The notes: a model not told the origin generated them from the sequence alone. Counted from the first letter of the stretch, positions 1-9,654 are shown. The stretch: DNA of 64,000 bases from Parascardovia denticolens DSM 10105 = JCM 12538 (GCF_001042675.1 NZ_AP012333.1:124001-188000), one strand, 5' to 3'. Program-made: numbers and translations.

Positions 1-103
1 CGATCGGCCCAACAAGGGGCAGAGAACCGCTATGGCCGCCGCCGGCAAGGCTTTCGAAGGCTTCGATCAAGAGATCGTCGAAGAGCGGATAAAATCACGA
101 TGA
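1..103 (+). CDS. C-terminal end of an unidentified protein (possibly DnaJ), cut by window edge
   Basis: An open frame enters from the left edge and ends at TGA 101-103. It gives about 33 residues that are charged and end in an arginine-rich tail. The fragment is too short to identify by itself. In actinobacteria hspR is usually the last gene of a dnaK-grpE-dnaJ-hspR operon, so DnaJ is the likeliest owner. That is an inference from context, not from a motif. The 112-base gap to hspR shows no clear terminator, so co-transcription is possible. Confidence 0.45.
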   Translation, partial: DRPNKGQRTAMAAAGKAFEGFDQEIVEERIKSR

Positions 104-215
104 CCAGGCGCGAACTGGGGCGACCAGGTGTGGTTGAAAACAAACGAGCACGAATGGACACGAACGGGCATAAGGCCTCATAAGGTATAAGACTCAAGGC
201 ATAAGGAGCAAGACT

Positions 216-812
216 ATGACTCATCGATTGACGGCCGGGGATAAGGAAGCCTATGCCGCGTACGCCATGGGGCTCATCTCCGGTTCTTTCGACCTGGTGG
301 ACGCCGAAGACCATGGTTTCGACGCCAACCTGCCTGTTTTCACCGTCGGGCAGACCGCGGACCTGGTGAACGTACACCCCCAGACCCTGCGCCAGTACGA
401 TCGGCTTGACCTCATCGTTCCCCGACGCACGCCCGGCGGTGCCCGCCGGTACAGCCTGCGCGACATCAGCCGGCTGGTCACCGCCCAGCACCTGGTCAAT
501 GAGGAATCCATCAACCTGGCCGGGGTCTCCCGCATCCTGCAGCTCATGGAGGAGAACCGGCAGCTCAGGCGGCAAGTGCGCCGGCTCAAGAAGATGAAAG
601 AGCTGCGGGTCTTTTCCGCCGAAGCCGATGGCAATGTGACCGAAGTCTTCAGCGACGATTCCCTGGCGGAAATGATGAAGAGGGAACTGGCCGCCCGCCG
701 ACGTCGGCTGCGCATGGCCCGGGCCAGGGGGCGGATGCTGCCGGCCGGGACTTACGGGCGGGTCCAGCTCCGCATCACCTCCTACCGCGAGGAGCGCGAA
801 GAAGAGGAGTGA
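216..812 (+). CDS. hspR: HspR-type MerR-family heat-shock repressor
   Basis: This 198-residue protein has a MerR-type winged-helix domain at about residues 42-110, with the signature region VHPQTLRQYDRLDLI followed by GGARRYSLRDI. A coiled, basic stretch (QLMEENRQLRRQVRRLKK) and a long charged tail come next. In actinobacteria HspR binds HAIR elements and represses the dnaK operon, with DnaK as co-repressor. The start is ATG 216, preceded by AAGGAG seven bases upstream. The preceding coding tail (possibly dnaJ) fits the usual operon position. A single ACTCAAG half-site lies at 192-198, but I see no full HAIR inverted repeat in this gap. The main operator is probably upstream of dnaK, outside the window. 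Confidence 0.88.
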   Translation: MTHRLTAGDKEAYAAYAMGLISGSFDLVDAEDHGFDANLPVFTVGQTADLVNVHPQTLRQYDRLDLIVPRRTPGGARRYSLRDISRLVTAQHLVNEESINLAGVSRILQLMEENRQLRRQVRRLKKMKELRVFSAEADGNVTEVFSDDSLAEMMKRELAARRRRLRMARARGRMLPAGTYGRVQLRITSYREEREEEE

Positions 813-951
813 GGGCTGCCTGCCGGGATTCCACAGGAAAATCCGCTGGCAAGGATTGGGGATTCAGCGGGCAATACACGGGAAACGCCTTCCTCCGCTC
901 CTTTGACAGCTCCCCGGGCTGAGCTTAAGGTGGGTGGAAAAGAAGGCGCAA

Positions 952-3636
952 ATGGTAAAGATCAATTCGCATGTGACCAAACAAGGGGCGACCAACACCC
1001 GGCTGGTCAAGCAGATCGCCCAGGAAGAAGCGGCCGCCACCCTGGCCCGGCTCGGCAGCGACCACGGCGGCCTGAAGACGGATCAGGTGGACCAGGCCCG
1101 GGCCGCATACGGTCCCAACCGCATCGAAGGCCACCGTAAGGACTCCCGCCTGAGGTTCCTGGCCGAAGCCTTCCTCACCCCCTTCACCATCGTCCTCCTC
1201 TTCTTGGCGACCCTCTCCCTTTTCGCCAACTACATCTTCGTCCCCGCCCCGCAAAAGGATCTGAGCACGGTCATCATCATGGTGGTCATGGTCCTCATCT
1301 CCGGCTTGACCAGCTTCGTGCAGAACGTCCGGACCAGCAACGCGGTGGACAAGCTCCTGTCCCTGGTCTCCGTCAACGCCACCGTCATGCGGGACGGCCG
1401 CGAGGAGGAGATAGCAACCAGCGAGGTGGTCGTCGGGGACGTGGTCGTGCTCAGCGCCGGCGACATGGTCCCGGCAGACCTGCGGCTTCTGACCACCAGG
1501 GACCTCTTCTGCTCATCCAGCTCCCTGAACGGGGAATCCACCCCGGTGGAAAAGGACGCGACATCCAAACCGCAGGACTTGGACGATTATCTGAGCTATC
1601 CCAACGTGCTTTACGAGGGGACCACCGTCGTATCCGGAAGCGGGACCGGGGTGGTCTTCGCCACCGGCGACTCCACCGTCTTCGGCCGCCTGGCCCGGGA
1701 GATCTCCCAGGAAGGGGTGAAGCAGACCGCTTTCGACAAGGGGATGAAGGACATCTCCCGGCTCCTGATCACCATGACCCTGATCCTGGCTCCCGTGGTC
1801 TTCCTCATCAACGGGCTGACCAAAGGCAATTGGCTGGACGCCTTGATCTTCGCCATCGCCACGGCCGTCGGCCTGACCCCGGAGATGCTTCCGGTCATCG
1901 TGACCAGCAATCTGGTCAAAGGGTCGGTCGAGATGTCGAAACACGGGACCATCGTCAAAAAGATGAATTCCATCCAGAACTTCGGCAGCGCCGACGTCCT
2001 CTGCACCGACAAGACCGGGACCCTGACCCAGGACAAGGTGGTCCTGGAACGCCATTACAACCTGGACCTCCATGAAAACCCGGGGATCTTCGAACTCGCT
2101 TACCTGAACAGCTTCTACCAGACCGGCATGCAGGACCTGATGGATAAGGCCATCGTGCAGGCGGCCCAGGAGGAGCTTGATGTGAGCCGCATCCAGAAGG
2201 ATTACGTCAAGATCGACGAGGTCCCCTTCGATTTCACCCGCCGCCGGATGAGCGTGGTGGTCCAAAAGAGCGACGGGGAGCATGTCCTGGTGACCAAAGG
2301 GGCGGCGGAGGAGATGCTGGCCGCCTGCGACCGGGCCGAGATCGACGGGCGGGTGGAAGCCTTGACCGATGAGCGGCGGAAGAAAGTCCTGGCCGATATC
2401 GAAGAGATGAACGAAGACGGGCTGAGGGTCATCCTCATCGGCTACAAAAGCGATAACGAGCCGGCCGGGAGCGCCACCGCGGCGGACGAGGACGACCTGA
2501 TCCTCGTCGGCTACCTGGCCTTCCTGGACCCGCCCAAGGAGAGCACCCGCGAAGCCTTGCAGGATTTGGAAAGCGACGGGATCAAGGTCAAGATCCTCAC
2601 CGGGGACAACGCGGCGGTCACGAAAGCGGTCTGCAAGCGGGTGGGGTTGCCGGCCGCCAAGGTCTACACCGGCTCCCAGCTGGAAGAAGCCAGCGAGGAC
2701 GAACTGGCCGGCATGGTGGAGGAATGCGACATCTTCGTCAAACTCTCCCCGGAACTCAAGACCCGGATCATCACGGCCCTCAAGGCCAAAGGACACATCG
2801 TGGGCTATATGGGGGACGGGATCAACGACGCTCCGGCGATGAAGGCGGCGGACGTGTCCGTATCGGTGGATACGGCTGTCGACATCGCCAAGGAATCGGC
2901 CGACATCATCCTCCTGCATAAGGACCTGCGCATCCTGGAGAACGCCGTCCGCATCGGCCGCAAGGTTTTCGGCAACACCATGAAGTACATCAAGATCACC
3001 CTCAGCTCCAATTTCGGCAATATCCTGTCCATTCTGGTGGCCTCCTGCTTCCTCCCCTTCCTGCCCATGCTGCCCCTGCAACTGCTGGTGTTGGACCTGC
3101 TTTACGGCACTTCCTGCCTCTCCATCCCCCTGGATTCCATGCCGGACAGCTATGTGAAGACCCCCCGCGCCTGGACCACCAAGAAGCTGCCCAAGTTCAT
3201 GTTCTGCTTCGGGCCGGCCTCCTCCTTGTTCGACGTCATCACCTTCGCCCTCTTGTACTTCTGCGTTTGCCCGGCCATCATGGGCGGGTCCTTCACCGGT
3301 CTGAGCCCCGCCGGCCAGATGGGGTTCATGGTCGCCTTCCATACCGGCTGGTTCATCGAGTCCCTGTGGACGCAGGAGATGGTCATCCACGCCTTGAGGG
3401 ACAGGGGGATCCCCTTCATCCAGCAAAGGGCCACGACCCCGGTCCTGGCGGCCACCATCGGGGCCGCCGCCTTCGGCACCTGCCTCTTGTACATACCGGC
3501 GGTCGCCCGTCTGCTCAAATTCACCCTCTTGCCCGCCGGCTACCTGCTTTTGGTGGCCCTGCTCCTGGTCTGCTACATCGCCGTGACCAGTCTGGTCAAA
3601 AGGTTCTACCTGAGGACCGAGAAGTTCCTGATCTGA
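952..3636 (+). CDS. mgtA: P-type cation-transporting ATPase, MgtA/MgtB-like magnesium importer
   Basis: The protein is an integral membrane P-type ATPase of about 894 residues. It has an N-terminal cation-ATPase domain, an actuator-loop NGES motif, and the phosphorylation motif DKTGT with Asp353. A nucleotide-binding domain, LTGDN, and the hinge motif GDGINDAP follow. At least six C-terminal membrane segments complete the fold. Length and motifs match type IIIB Mg2+ importers (MgtA/MgtB), which bring Mg2+ into the cell at ATP cost. The long tail rich in aromatic residues and the strongly conserved SNFGN segment support this over Ca2+ pumps. I chose ATG 952, which has AGAAGG five bases upstream. 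GTG 934 in the same frame would add six residues but has a poorly spaced ribosome site. I see no M-box riboswitch in the 139-base leader. Confidence 0.87.
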   Translation: MVKINSHVTKQGATNTRLVKQIAQEEAAATLARLGSDHGGLKTDQVDQARAAYGPNRIEGHRKDSRLRFLAEAFLTPFTIVLLFLATLSLFANYIFVPAPQKDLSTVIIMVVMVLISGLTSFVQNVRTSNAVDKLLSLVSVNATVMRDGREEEIATSEVVVGDVVVLSAGDMVPADLRLLTTRDLFCSSSSLNGESTPVEKDATSKPQDLDDYLSYPNVLYEGTTVVSGSGTGVVFATGDSTVFGRLAREISQEGVKQTAFDKGMKDISRLLITMTLILAPVVFLINGLTKGNWLDALIFAIATAVGLTPEMLPVIVTSNLVKGSVEMSKHGTIVKKMNSIQNFGSADVLCTDKTGTLTQDKVVLERHYNLDLHENPGIFELAYLNSFYQTGMQDLMDKAIVQAAQEELDVSRIQKDYVKIDEVPFDFTRRRMSVVVQKSDGEHVLVTKGAAEEMLAACDRAEIDGRVEALTDERRKKVLADIEEMNEDGLRVILIGYKSDNEPAGSATAADEDDLILVGYLAFLDPPKESTREALQDLESDGIKVKILTGDNAAVTKAVCKRVGLPAAKVYTGSQLEEASEDELAGMVEECDIFVKLSPELKTRIITALKAKGHIVGYMGDGINDAPAMKAADVSVSVDTAVDIAKESADIILLHKDLRILENAVRIGRKVFGNTMKYIKITLSSNFGNILSILVASCFLPFLPMLPLQLLVLDLLYGTSCLSIPLDSMPDSYVKTPRAWTTKKLPKFMFCFGPASSLFDVITFALLYFCVCPAIMGGSFTGLSPAGQMGFMVAFHTGWFIESLWTQEMVIHALRDRGIPFIQQRATTPVLAATIGAAAFGTCLLYIPAVARLLKFTLLPAGYLLLVALLLVCYIAVTSLVKRFYLRTEKFLI

Positions 3637-3747
3637 GCTTGGTCTTGGGCTGAATAGGGGGCTTTTGCAGGAGTCTTGCAGGAGCCTCGCAGGGACTTCA
3701 GGTAAGCTGGGAATAAAGCGAAGATGATATCTGACAAAGGAGCGACC

Positions 3748-4608
3748 ATGCAGACGATCAAACTCAACGACGGCAACGAAATGCCCCAGCTCGGATTCGG
3801 CGTTTTCCAAGTGCCGGACCTGGCTGTGGCCGAGGAAGCGGTGGCCAACGCCTTGCAGGTGGGCTACCGCCTCATCGACACCGCCACGGCTTACGGCAAC
3901 GAGGAGGTGGTGGGCAAGGCCATCGCCGCCAGCGGGCTGGACCGGGAGGAGGTCTTCGTTACCTCCAAGCTGTGGGTGTCGCAATTCACCTACGACAAGG
4001 CCAAGGAAGGCATCGATCAGTCTCTGGCGAAGCTGGGCTTGGATTACATGGACCTCTACCTGCTCCACCAGCCTTACGGGGATGTCGCCGGAGCTTGGAA
4101 GGCCCTGGAAGAGGCCCAGGAGGCCGGGAAGATCCGCTCCATCGGGGTCTCCAACTTCTACGCAGACCAAGTCAAGAACCTGGAATTGATGGCCAAGGTC
4201 AAGCCCGCGGTCAATCAGATCGAGATCTCCCCCTGGTTCCAGCAGGAGGAGGAAGTCGCCTTCCTGCAAGGGGAGGGGATAGCCGCCGAGGCCTGGGCTC
4301 CTTTCGCTGAGGGGAAGGATGGGATTTTCACCGCCCCGACCATCGCTTCCATCGGCTCCCGCTATAGGAAGAGCAACGGTCAGGTGATTCTGCGGTGGCT
4401 GCTGCAGAGGGGGATCGTGGTCATTCCCAAGAGCGTGCACCGCGCCCGTATGGAGGAGAATTTCGACGTTTTCGACTTCCACCTGACCGATGAGGAGATG
4501 GCCCTGATGGCCGGTTTGGACCGCAAGCAAAGCCAGTTCTTCGACCATCGGGACCCGGCCGCGATCGAGGCCATTTTCGGGAGCAGCCTGAAGCAGCTTG
4601 AGGTCTGA
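3748..4608 (+). CDS. aldo/keto reductase (NADPH-dependent, AKR family)
   Basis: This is a 286-residue (beta/alpha)8 oxidoreductase of the aldo/keto reductase superfamily, probably cytosolic. The catalytic tetrad is visible: Asp44 and Tyr49 in IDTATAYGNE, Lys74 in TSKLW, and His107 in LLHQPYGD. The cofactor-binding C-terminal part VIPKSVHRARMEEN matches the NADPH phosphate-binding loop of AKR5-like enzymes (2,5-diketo-gluconate reductase type). The start is ATG 3748 with AAGGAG five bases upstream. An in-frame ATG at 3724 lacks a ribosome site. It stands alone between mgtA and a structured intergenic element, so its physiological substrate cannot be told from context. Confidence 0.9.
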   Translation: MQTIKLNDGNEMPQLGFGVFQVPDLAVAEEAVANALQVGYRLIDTATAYGNEEVVGKAIAASGLDREEVFVTSKLWVSQFTYDKAKEGIDQSLAKLGLDYMDLYLLHQPYGDVAGAWKALEEAQEAGKIRSIGVSNFYADQVKNLELMAKVKPAVNQIEISPWFQQEEEVAFLQGEGIAAEAWAPFAEGKDGIFTAPTIASIGSRYRKSNGQVILRWLLQRGIVVIPKSVHRARMEENFDVFDFHLTDEEMALMAGLDRKQSQFFDHRDPAAIEAIFGSSLKQLEV

Positions 4609-4746
4609 GCCTTCGGGATTTGTGGGCTTTTGGGAAGCTCGAGCTTTCGAGGGCCTTGGGCTTTCGTGCTTTCCGATTATCGATTTGGAAAAATCAATAT
4701 GGACAATCCAATAAATTTGGAAAATATGGAAAAAGACAGGGGGAAA

Positions 4747-4830
4747 CGCTGAACTGCGAAAGCGCCTGTCGGCGCGCAGGCCGCTCGCAGCGGCAAAAAA
4801 TGAAGCCCGGGGCTTAAGCACAGTTCAGCG
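4747..4830. other. predicted four-stem (cloverleaf-like) structured intergenic element
   Basis: In the 282-base gap after the aldo/keto reductase, a perfect 10-bp inverted repeat (CGCTGAACTG at 4747-4756, CAGTTCAGCG at 4821-4830) encloses three short hairpins. These are GCGCC/GGCGC (4762-4775), GCCGCT/AGCGGC (4780-4794, followed by six A) and AAGCC/GGCTT (4803-4815). The layout is a closed multi-branch junction. It could be a small RNA, a palindromic repeat or a terminator complex between converging genes. Read on the minus strand, the third hairpin is followed by a run of T. I do not recognise a named family. Confidence 0.5.
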
Positions 4831-4890
4831 CGTAAACCATCATACGCCATCTTCGGATGGAAAGATAGAGGAAGGCGAACGTGTCGCGCT

Positions 4891-5598
4891 TCAGTAAAGT
4901 CCGCCTTCCCGCCAGGCTTTCGCCCCCTGGGCGAAGGCGCGCGAAGTGGCGGCCAGGTTCCGGGCCGTCCTTGCCAGAGCCTGCCCTTGCCTTCCTGCCC
5001 CTTCCCTCTGGGAGAGGCGGGCCAAGGCGGAGCTGATGACTTCGCAAAAGGCCCCGGACCGTTCCAAGGCGACGGCGAAATCGCCGGTGAAGGCCCCGGC
5101 CAGAATGGAATCGGCCGTGGAGGCGATGTCGTCAGGAGTGGGGTCCGCGTCAATCCCCGCGATGGCCGAGGCGGCCGTCTCCCGCGGCTCTTCCAGCCGC
5201 CACAAACGCGAGATGGTCTGCCCGTTCCTTCGCATCCACAAGCGCATGGTGTACAGTCGCCACAGTATTCCCGCCAAAGAGTCGGAATCAGCCTGGCTCC
5301 ACAACTCGGCGATCAGGTCCAAGCCTTCCTCTTCAACCAGATGAAGGACCCGGGAGACGACTTGGGGATCCTGGGTGTGGCGGACGTGGTCCAAGAGGGC
5401 GGCGGCGGTGGCATGGGCCACCTGGCTGACTTCCTGCGGGTCCAGGCCTCCATCGAGTTGGGCCAGCAGGGCGGGGTCCAGCTGGCGGGGACGGGTGAAA
5501 CGAGCCGAGCCTGACCGGTAAGAGGCGAAGGCCGACCCGGCGGCTCGTACCGAGGGGGAGCCGGGGGTGGAGGTCATTCCAGAATCGTTAATAGACAA
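4891..5598 (-). CDS. conserved hypothetical protein downstream of ppk-mutT1
   Basis: I do not recognise a domain in this 235-residue alanine-rich protein. It appears soluble and mainly helical, with several leucine-rich amphipathic segments and no membrane span or signal peptide. The start is taken as TTG 5598 because GAGGTG lies seven bases upstream. That start overlaps the end of the preceding Nudix/phosphatase gene by 11 bases, which suggests translational coupling. An ATG at 5577 lacks a ribosome site. The gene is third in a minus-strand block after ppk and the mutT1-like gene, so a role connected with polyphosphate or nucleotide housekeeping is possible but unproven. Confidence 0.7.
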   Translation of the reverse strand: MSINDSGMTSTPGSPSVRAAGSAFASYRSGSARFTRPRQLDPALLAQLDGGLDPQEVSQVAHATAAALLDHVRHTQDPQVVSRVLHLVEEEGLDLIAELWSQADSDSLAGILWRLYTMRLWMRRNGQTISRLWRLEEPRETAASAIAGIDADPTPDDIASTADSILAGAFTGDFAVALERSGAFCEVISSALARLSQREGAGRQGQALARTARNLAATSRAFAQGAKAWREGGLY

Positions 5599-6769
5599 AA
5601 GGGGTCACCTCGTAAATGTCAATGATGGTGATGCTGTTGTCGCCGTCGCCGCTGCCGTCTCTATCGTCGCTGCTGATGAGGCTTCCTTCAGGGGAGGCCT
5701 GGGGCTCAAAGGCGGTCAGACGAGCGGGGGCAAGGGCCAGGACCAAAGCCTGCCCAGGGGACAGGTAAGGGTTTTTCCTCGGAATCTCGCGGGCCGTGGC
5801 CGAATCCTGGCAGAGGTCGCTCAGATGATCCAGCATAGCCCCTATCACCGGCCGATGCATGCAGATCGCCGCCGATTCATGCTGGGCTGAAAGATCGCGC
5901 AGAAGGGCCTGGAGCCCGTCCCAGGTCCTCCGGGGGTCGGCCGCGCAGGCGTCTTCGGTCTGGGAAGGCAAAGGAGTCACAGACAGACCGGTGGAAAGGG
6001 AATAAGGCTCCATGGTCTGTTGGCAACGCAGCCAGGGGGACGAGTAAAGCCGGGCCGGGGCGTAGGCGGCCAGCTCTTTCTGCAAGGCGTGGGCCTGGCT
6101 GGCGCCCACAGGGGTCAAAGGCCGGTCAGCCTCTTGGCCTATCCAGTTTTTCCTGTCCTCCGCCTTGGCATGGCGGGTCAAAAGAACGGTGGTCGAAAAG
6201 AGCAGGCCGGCGGAGATTTGCTGGGCGAAGACGTCGGCGATGGCCTTGTCCGCCTTCTGGGTCAGCAAGTGCCGGGCGTGGTCAAGGGGGAGCCACAAGA
6301 CTTGGTTGATCTCTTCCGGGTCGGGCTGGCGGATCGGTCCGATGGCCGCTTTCCGGGCGCTCGCCGAATCAGGGTCCAGAAGTCGGGCCGACCAATAGAA
6401 GCAGTGCTTCGTCTGCTTGTCCGTGGATCGGCGTTTGGACTCCTTCTTCCCCTCGTTGAGGAGGGGGTAGGAGGTATGGCCCAGGAAGGCGCCCAAGGCG
6501 ATGGGCAGGCCGATTTCCTCTTGGACTTCCCGAACGGCGCAGTGGACGATGGATTCATGGGCTTCCAGCTTGCCCTTAGGCCAGCTCCAGTCGTCGTAGC
6601 GGGGTCGGTGGACCAGGCAGACTTCCACCCGGCCTTGGTCCAGCCTCCAGACGACGGCCCCACCGGCCAAAACCACGGGGGCCTTCTTCCCCATGTAGGC
6701 ATACTGGTGATAGCCGGTCCGGAGAATCTGACTGAAATCAGAGAAATGATCCATGGAAGGATGCGTCAT
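5588..6769 (-). CDS. mutT1: two-domain Nudix hydrolase / histidine phosphatase, MutT1-like
   Basis: This 393-residue protein has two catalytic domains. Residues about 28-170 form a Nudix domain, with the box running from GKLEAHE to REVQEEIG. Residues about 195-340 form a SixA-like histidine phosphatase with the RH motif in LLTRHAKAED and a second His in CMHRP. Mycobacterial MutT1 has the same order. It hydrolyses 8-oxo-(d)GTP and diadenosine polyphosphates, clearing oxidised nucleotides. Adjacency to ppk matches the mycobacterial arrangement. The start ATG 6769 lies four bases after the ppk stop, with no good ribosome site, so translation probably depends on coupling. The C-terminal tail is rich in Asp, Ser and Gly before a hydrophobic end. 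Confidence 0.85.
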   Translation of the reverse strand: MTHPSMDHFSDFSQILRTGYHQYAYMGKKAPVVLAGGAVVWRLDQGRVEVCLVHRPRYDDWSWPKGKLEAHESIVHCAVREVQEEIGLPIALGAFLGHTSYPLLNEGKKESKRRSTDKQTKHCFYWSARLLDPDSASARKAAIGPIRQPDPEEINQVLWLPLDHARHLLTQKADKAIADVFAQQISAGLLFSTTVLLTRHAKAEDRKNWIGQEADRPLTPVGASQAHALQKELAAYAPARLYSSPWLRCQQTMEPYSLSTGLSVTPLPSQTEDACAADPRRTWDGLQALLRDLSAQHESAAICMHRPVIGAMLDHLSDLCQDSATAREIPRKNPYLSPGQALVLALAPARLTAFEPQASPEGSLISSDDRDGSGDGDNSITIIDIYEVTPFVY

Positions 6770-6773
6770 GCGT

Positions 6774-9017
6774 CTACTTGCGCGGGCGGCGGGAATGCTG
6801 AGCGATGAGCAGGCTCTGGCAATCGATCAGGGGCTTTCCCTCGGCGTCGACCGAATGACGGATGTACCCGCCGTCGGCCTGCATGTGCCAGGAACTGGTG
6901 GAATCCGCCATCTGCAGGTCCACGTAGTCGATCAACTGCTGGATTTCCGTCGGATCGGTGATGCGGACCAAGGCTTCCACGCGCCGGTCCAGGTTGCGGT
7001 GCATCAGGTCGGCGGAACCGATCCAGACTTCCGGGCCGCTGACGGGGCCTTCCCCGATTTGCGGGCCTTGCGAGTTGGCGAAGGCGAAAATGCGGGAATG
7101 CTCCAGGAAGCGCCCCAGGATGGAGCGGACCTTGATGTTCTCGCTCAATCCGGGGACGCCGGGCTTGAGGGCGCAGATGCCGCGTTCCACGATCTCGATC
7201 TTCACCCCTGCCTGGCTGGCCCGGTAAAGGGCGTCGATGCAGCGTTCATCCACCAAAGAATTGACCTTGATCTTGATCCAGGCCTCTTTGCCGTCGCGGG
7301 CGGCCTGCTCCTCGCGTTGGATGCGTTCGATCAGGCCCGAACGGACCGTGCGGGGGGCCACCAGGAGGCGGTGGAAGGAAGAGTTGGGGGCGTAGCCGGA
7401 CAGTTGGTTGAACAGGCGGGTCATGTCCTGGCCGACCACGGGGTCGCAGGTGAGCAGGCCCAGGTCGGTGTACTGGCGGGCGGTCTTGGGGTTGTAATTG
7501 CCGGTGCCGATGTGGCAGTAGCGGCGTAGGCCGTCGTCTTCCGAACGGACCACCAGAAGCAGCTTGCTGTGGGTCTTGAGACCGACGATTCCGTAGACCA
7601 CGTGGACGCCGGCGCGTTCCAGCTTCCGGGCCCATTTGATGTTGGCCTGCTCGTCGAAGCGGGCCTTGATCTCCACCAGGGCCAGGACCTGTTTGCCGGC
7701 ATGGGCGGCGTCGATCAAGGCGTCGATGATGGGGGAGTCCCCGGAGGTGCGGTAAAGGGTCTGCTTGATGGCCAGGACCTTGGGGTCGGCCGCGGCTTGT
7801 TCCAGGAAGGCCTGAACGGAGGTGGAGAAGGAATCGTAAGGATGATGGAGGAGGATGTCATGGTCGCGGATGGCGGCGAAGATGTCCTGCTCATGGCTGG
7901 ACTCCACTTCGGCGATCTGCCGGTTGGTGGTCGGCACGAAATTGGGGTACTTGAGGTCCGGCCGGTCCACCCCGTGCAGCTCGAAGAGGGCGGTCATATC
8001 GAGGGGAGAGGGGAGGCGGTAGACCTCTTCCTCGGACACGCCCAGCTGGGTGATCAGCAGGCGGGAGAGCTGCTCGGACATCTGCTCGTCCAGCTCCAGA
8101 CGGATGGGAGGTCCGAATCGGCGACGCAAAAGCTCGCGCTCCATGGCGTTCAGCAGGTTTTCGGCGTCGTCCTCTTCCACGTCGATGTCTTCGTTGCGGG
8201 TCACGCGGAAGGCGTGGGCTTCTTTGATGATCATGCCGGGGAAGAGGGTGTCGATGTGGGCCAGGACCAGGTCTTCCAAGGGAATGAAACCGTTGCGGGT
8301 GGATTCCTGGGGGTCGTCCAGGCTGTCCGAGACCTCGTTGACCGGATAGAGCCGGGGGAGGTTATCGGGGATTTTGACCCGGGCGAAATGGGTCCGGCCG
8401 GAATTGGCGTTTTCCACCAAGACGGCCAGGTTCAAGGATTTTCCGGAGATGTAAGGGAAGGGGTGGGCGGGGTCCACGGCCAGAGGGGTCAGGACCGGGA
8501 AGATGAGGCGGCGGTAGATCTTGGACAGGTGCTCCTGCTCGCCCAGGGTGAGGTCCTCCCACTTCATGATGAGGATGTTTTCCTTGCGCAAGGCGGGCAT
8601 CAGGGCGTCGCGGAAGTAGCGGGCGTGCTCATCCTGCAGCTGGTGTGCCTCTTCGGCGATTTCCCGCATCTGCCGGCGGGGGCTCATCCCGGAGGCGCTG
8701 GGCACGGCGATGCCGGAGTTAATGCGGCGTTTCAGGCCGGCCACGCGGACCATGAAGAACTCATCCAGGTTGCTGGCGAAGATGGCCTCGAAATTGGTCC
8801 TCTCCAAAAGGGGGAGGGTAGGGTCCTGAGCCAGTTCCAAAACGCGCTTGTTGAACTTGAGCCAGCTGATCTCGCGATCGAAGAAGCGATCGTCGGGCAA
8901 AGGCTTGTACTGGGAAGTCAGGGCTGTGTTCTTTTCGGCCTTTTCGATTTCTGCGATATGCTCCGCGATCTGGCTACGGAGGATCTCTTTGCTGGGGCCG
9001 GTAAACTTCTGTGTCAT
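6774..9017 (-). CDS. ppk1: polyphosphate kinase 1
   Basis: This 747-residue cytosolic or membrane-peripheral enzyme reversibly polymerises the terminal phosphate of ATP into inorganic polyphosphate. All four PPK1 regions are present: the N-terminal helical domain ([17 protein letters not shown]), the head, and the two phospholipase-D-like C1 and C2 domains. The catalytic histidine lies in the C1 region KTHSKLLL, and [20 protein letters not shown] is highly conserved around the active site. The C2 stretch includes [17 protein letters not shown]. Length is typical. The start ATG 9017 has only a weak ribosome site (TAGGGT). It leads a minus-strand cluster with mutT1 and an unknown gene. Confidence 0.96.
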   Translation of the reverse strand: MTQKFTGPSKEILRSQIAEHIAEIEKAEKNTALTSQYKPLPDDRFFDREISWLKFNKRVLELAQDPTLPLLERTNFEAIFASNLDEFFMVRVAGLKRRINSGIAVPSASGMSPRRQMREIAEEAHQLQDEHARYFRDALMPALRKENILIMKWEDLTLGEQEHLSKIYRRLIFPVLTPLAVDPAHPFPYISGKSLNLAVLVENANSGRTHFARVKIPDNLPRLYPVNEVSDSLDDPQESTRNGFIPLEDLVLAHIDTLFPGMIIKEAHAFRVTRNEDIDVEEDDAENLLNAMERELLRRRFGPPIRLELDEQMSEQLSRLLITQLGVSEEEVYRLPSPLDMTALFELHGVDRPDLKYPNFVPTTNRQIAEVESSHEQDIFAAIRDHDILLHHPYDSFSTSVQAFLEQAAADPKVLAIKQTLYRTSGDSPIIDALIDAAHAGKQVLALVEIKARFDEQANIKWARKLERAGVHVVYGIVGLKTHSKLLLVVRSEDDGLRRYCHIGTGNYNPKTARQYTDLGLLTCDPVVGQDMTRLFNQLSGYAPNSSFHRLLVAPRTVRSGLIERIQREEQAARDGKEAWIKIKVNSLVDERCIDALYRASQAGVKIEIVERGICALKPGVPGLSENIKVRSILGRFLEHSRIFAFANSQGPQIGEGPVSGPEVWIGSADLMHRNLDRRVEALVRITDPTEIQQLIDYVDLQMADSTSSWHMQADGGYIRHSVDAEGKPLIDCQSLLIAQHSRRPRK

Positions 9018-9051
9018 ACCCTACATTGTACGGGGAAATCTGCCAAAAAGC

Positions 9052-9360
9052 TCAGCCTTTTTGCCCCTCAAGACGCATCTTCACCACCATGAACTCGGAC
9101 GGTTCCAAGGCGCGCATGGCATGATGCTCCCCTGGGCTCATCCTGACCAGCATCCCGGGCTGGACCACCTGGCTGCTGCCGTCCTGCGTGTCGATGAATT
9201 CGACCCGTCCTTTGGTGGGGACCACGACCACGTCGAAGTCCACCCAATGCTCGGGTGCCTCCTGCCCGGCCGCGAAGACCAGGTGGGTGACGGTCAGGGA
9301 TGGCTCTTCGATCAACTGCTCGAACAGGTCGATGTTCTTGTTTCCGGTGATGTAGCGCAT
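9052..9360 (-). CDS. small cupin-domain protein
   Basis: This is a 102-residue single-domain cupin with motif 1 around PEHWVDFDVVVVPTKGRVEF and motif 2 around GMLVRMSPGEHHAMRA. It could bind a metal through the histidines and serve as an oxygen-, sugar- or effector-binding protein. I cannot assign a substrate. The start is set at ATG 9360, where AAGGAGG stands five bases upstream. A longer in-frame reading up to 9525 would translate the repeat array described separately and is rejected. It lies 34 bases before ppk on the same strand, so the two may share transcripts. Confidence 0.75.
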   Translation of the reverse strand: MRYITGNKNIDLFEQLIEEPSLTVTHLVFAAGQEAPEHWVDFDVVVVPTKGRVEFIDTQDGSSQVVQPGMLVRMSPGEHHAMRALEPSEFMVVKMRLEGQKG

Positions 9361-9435
9361 GGGTTCCTCCTTGATGTTTTGCGGCGCCTGGATGGCGGCA
9401 TGGCCCTGGCCCTGGCGACCGGGCGACTGGGCGGG

Positions 9436-9526
9436 GTCCATACAGTCGTGTTGACCATACAGGCCGTGTATATGCCATCTATTTGCCATAGGGACCATAC
9501 CGACCATATAAGCCGCATAGGCCATG
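9436..9526. repeat. array of GACCAT-type hexamers upstream of the cupin gene
   Basis: The hexamer GACCAT or a one-base variant occurs at 9436, 9453, 9472, 9484, 9493, 9502 and around 9520. Several neighbours are spaced 9-12 bases apart, close to one helix turn. The array lies in the 294-base divergent gap between the cupin gene (minus) and the M20 peptidase (plus). It is a plausible binding array for an unknown regulator. Confidence 0.4.
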
Positions 9527-9654
9527 ATGAAGTACCGATGTTACAATGATGGCACACGAAGACGGCGACGCGCAATGCCTGTGGCTGCTGGCTTCCGCCC
9601 GCCGCTGCGTGGGGGGGGTCGTCGGGCCTAGGCGCGAATTCAAAGGAGTTTCTT

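Noticed and set aside
192-198. ACTCAAG half-site of a HAIR element before hspR
   Set aside because: The partner half CTTGAGT is absent at the needed distance, so I do not call a HAIR operator.
1513-4821. 1102-codon minus-strand open frame opposite mgtA and the reductase gene
   Set aside because: It is a shadow in high-GC DNA. Its product is Gly/Asp/Gln/His-rich without motifs, while the plus-strand genes carry full family signatures.
9361-9525. 55-residue N-terminal extension of the cupin protein
   Set aside because: AAGGAGG stands at ideal distance before ATG 9360, and the extension only translates the hexamer array.
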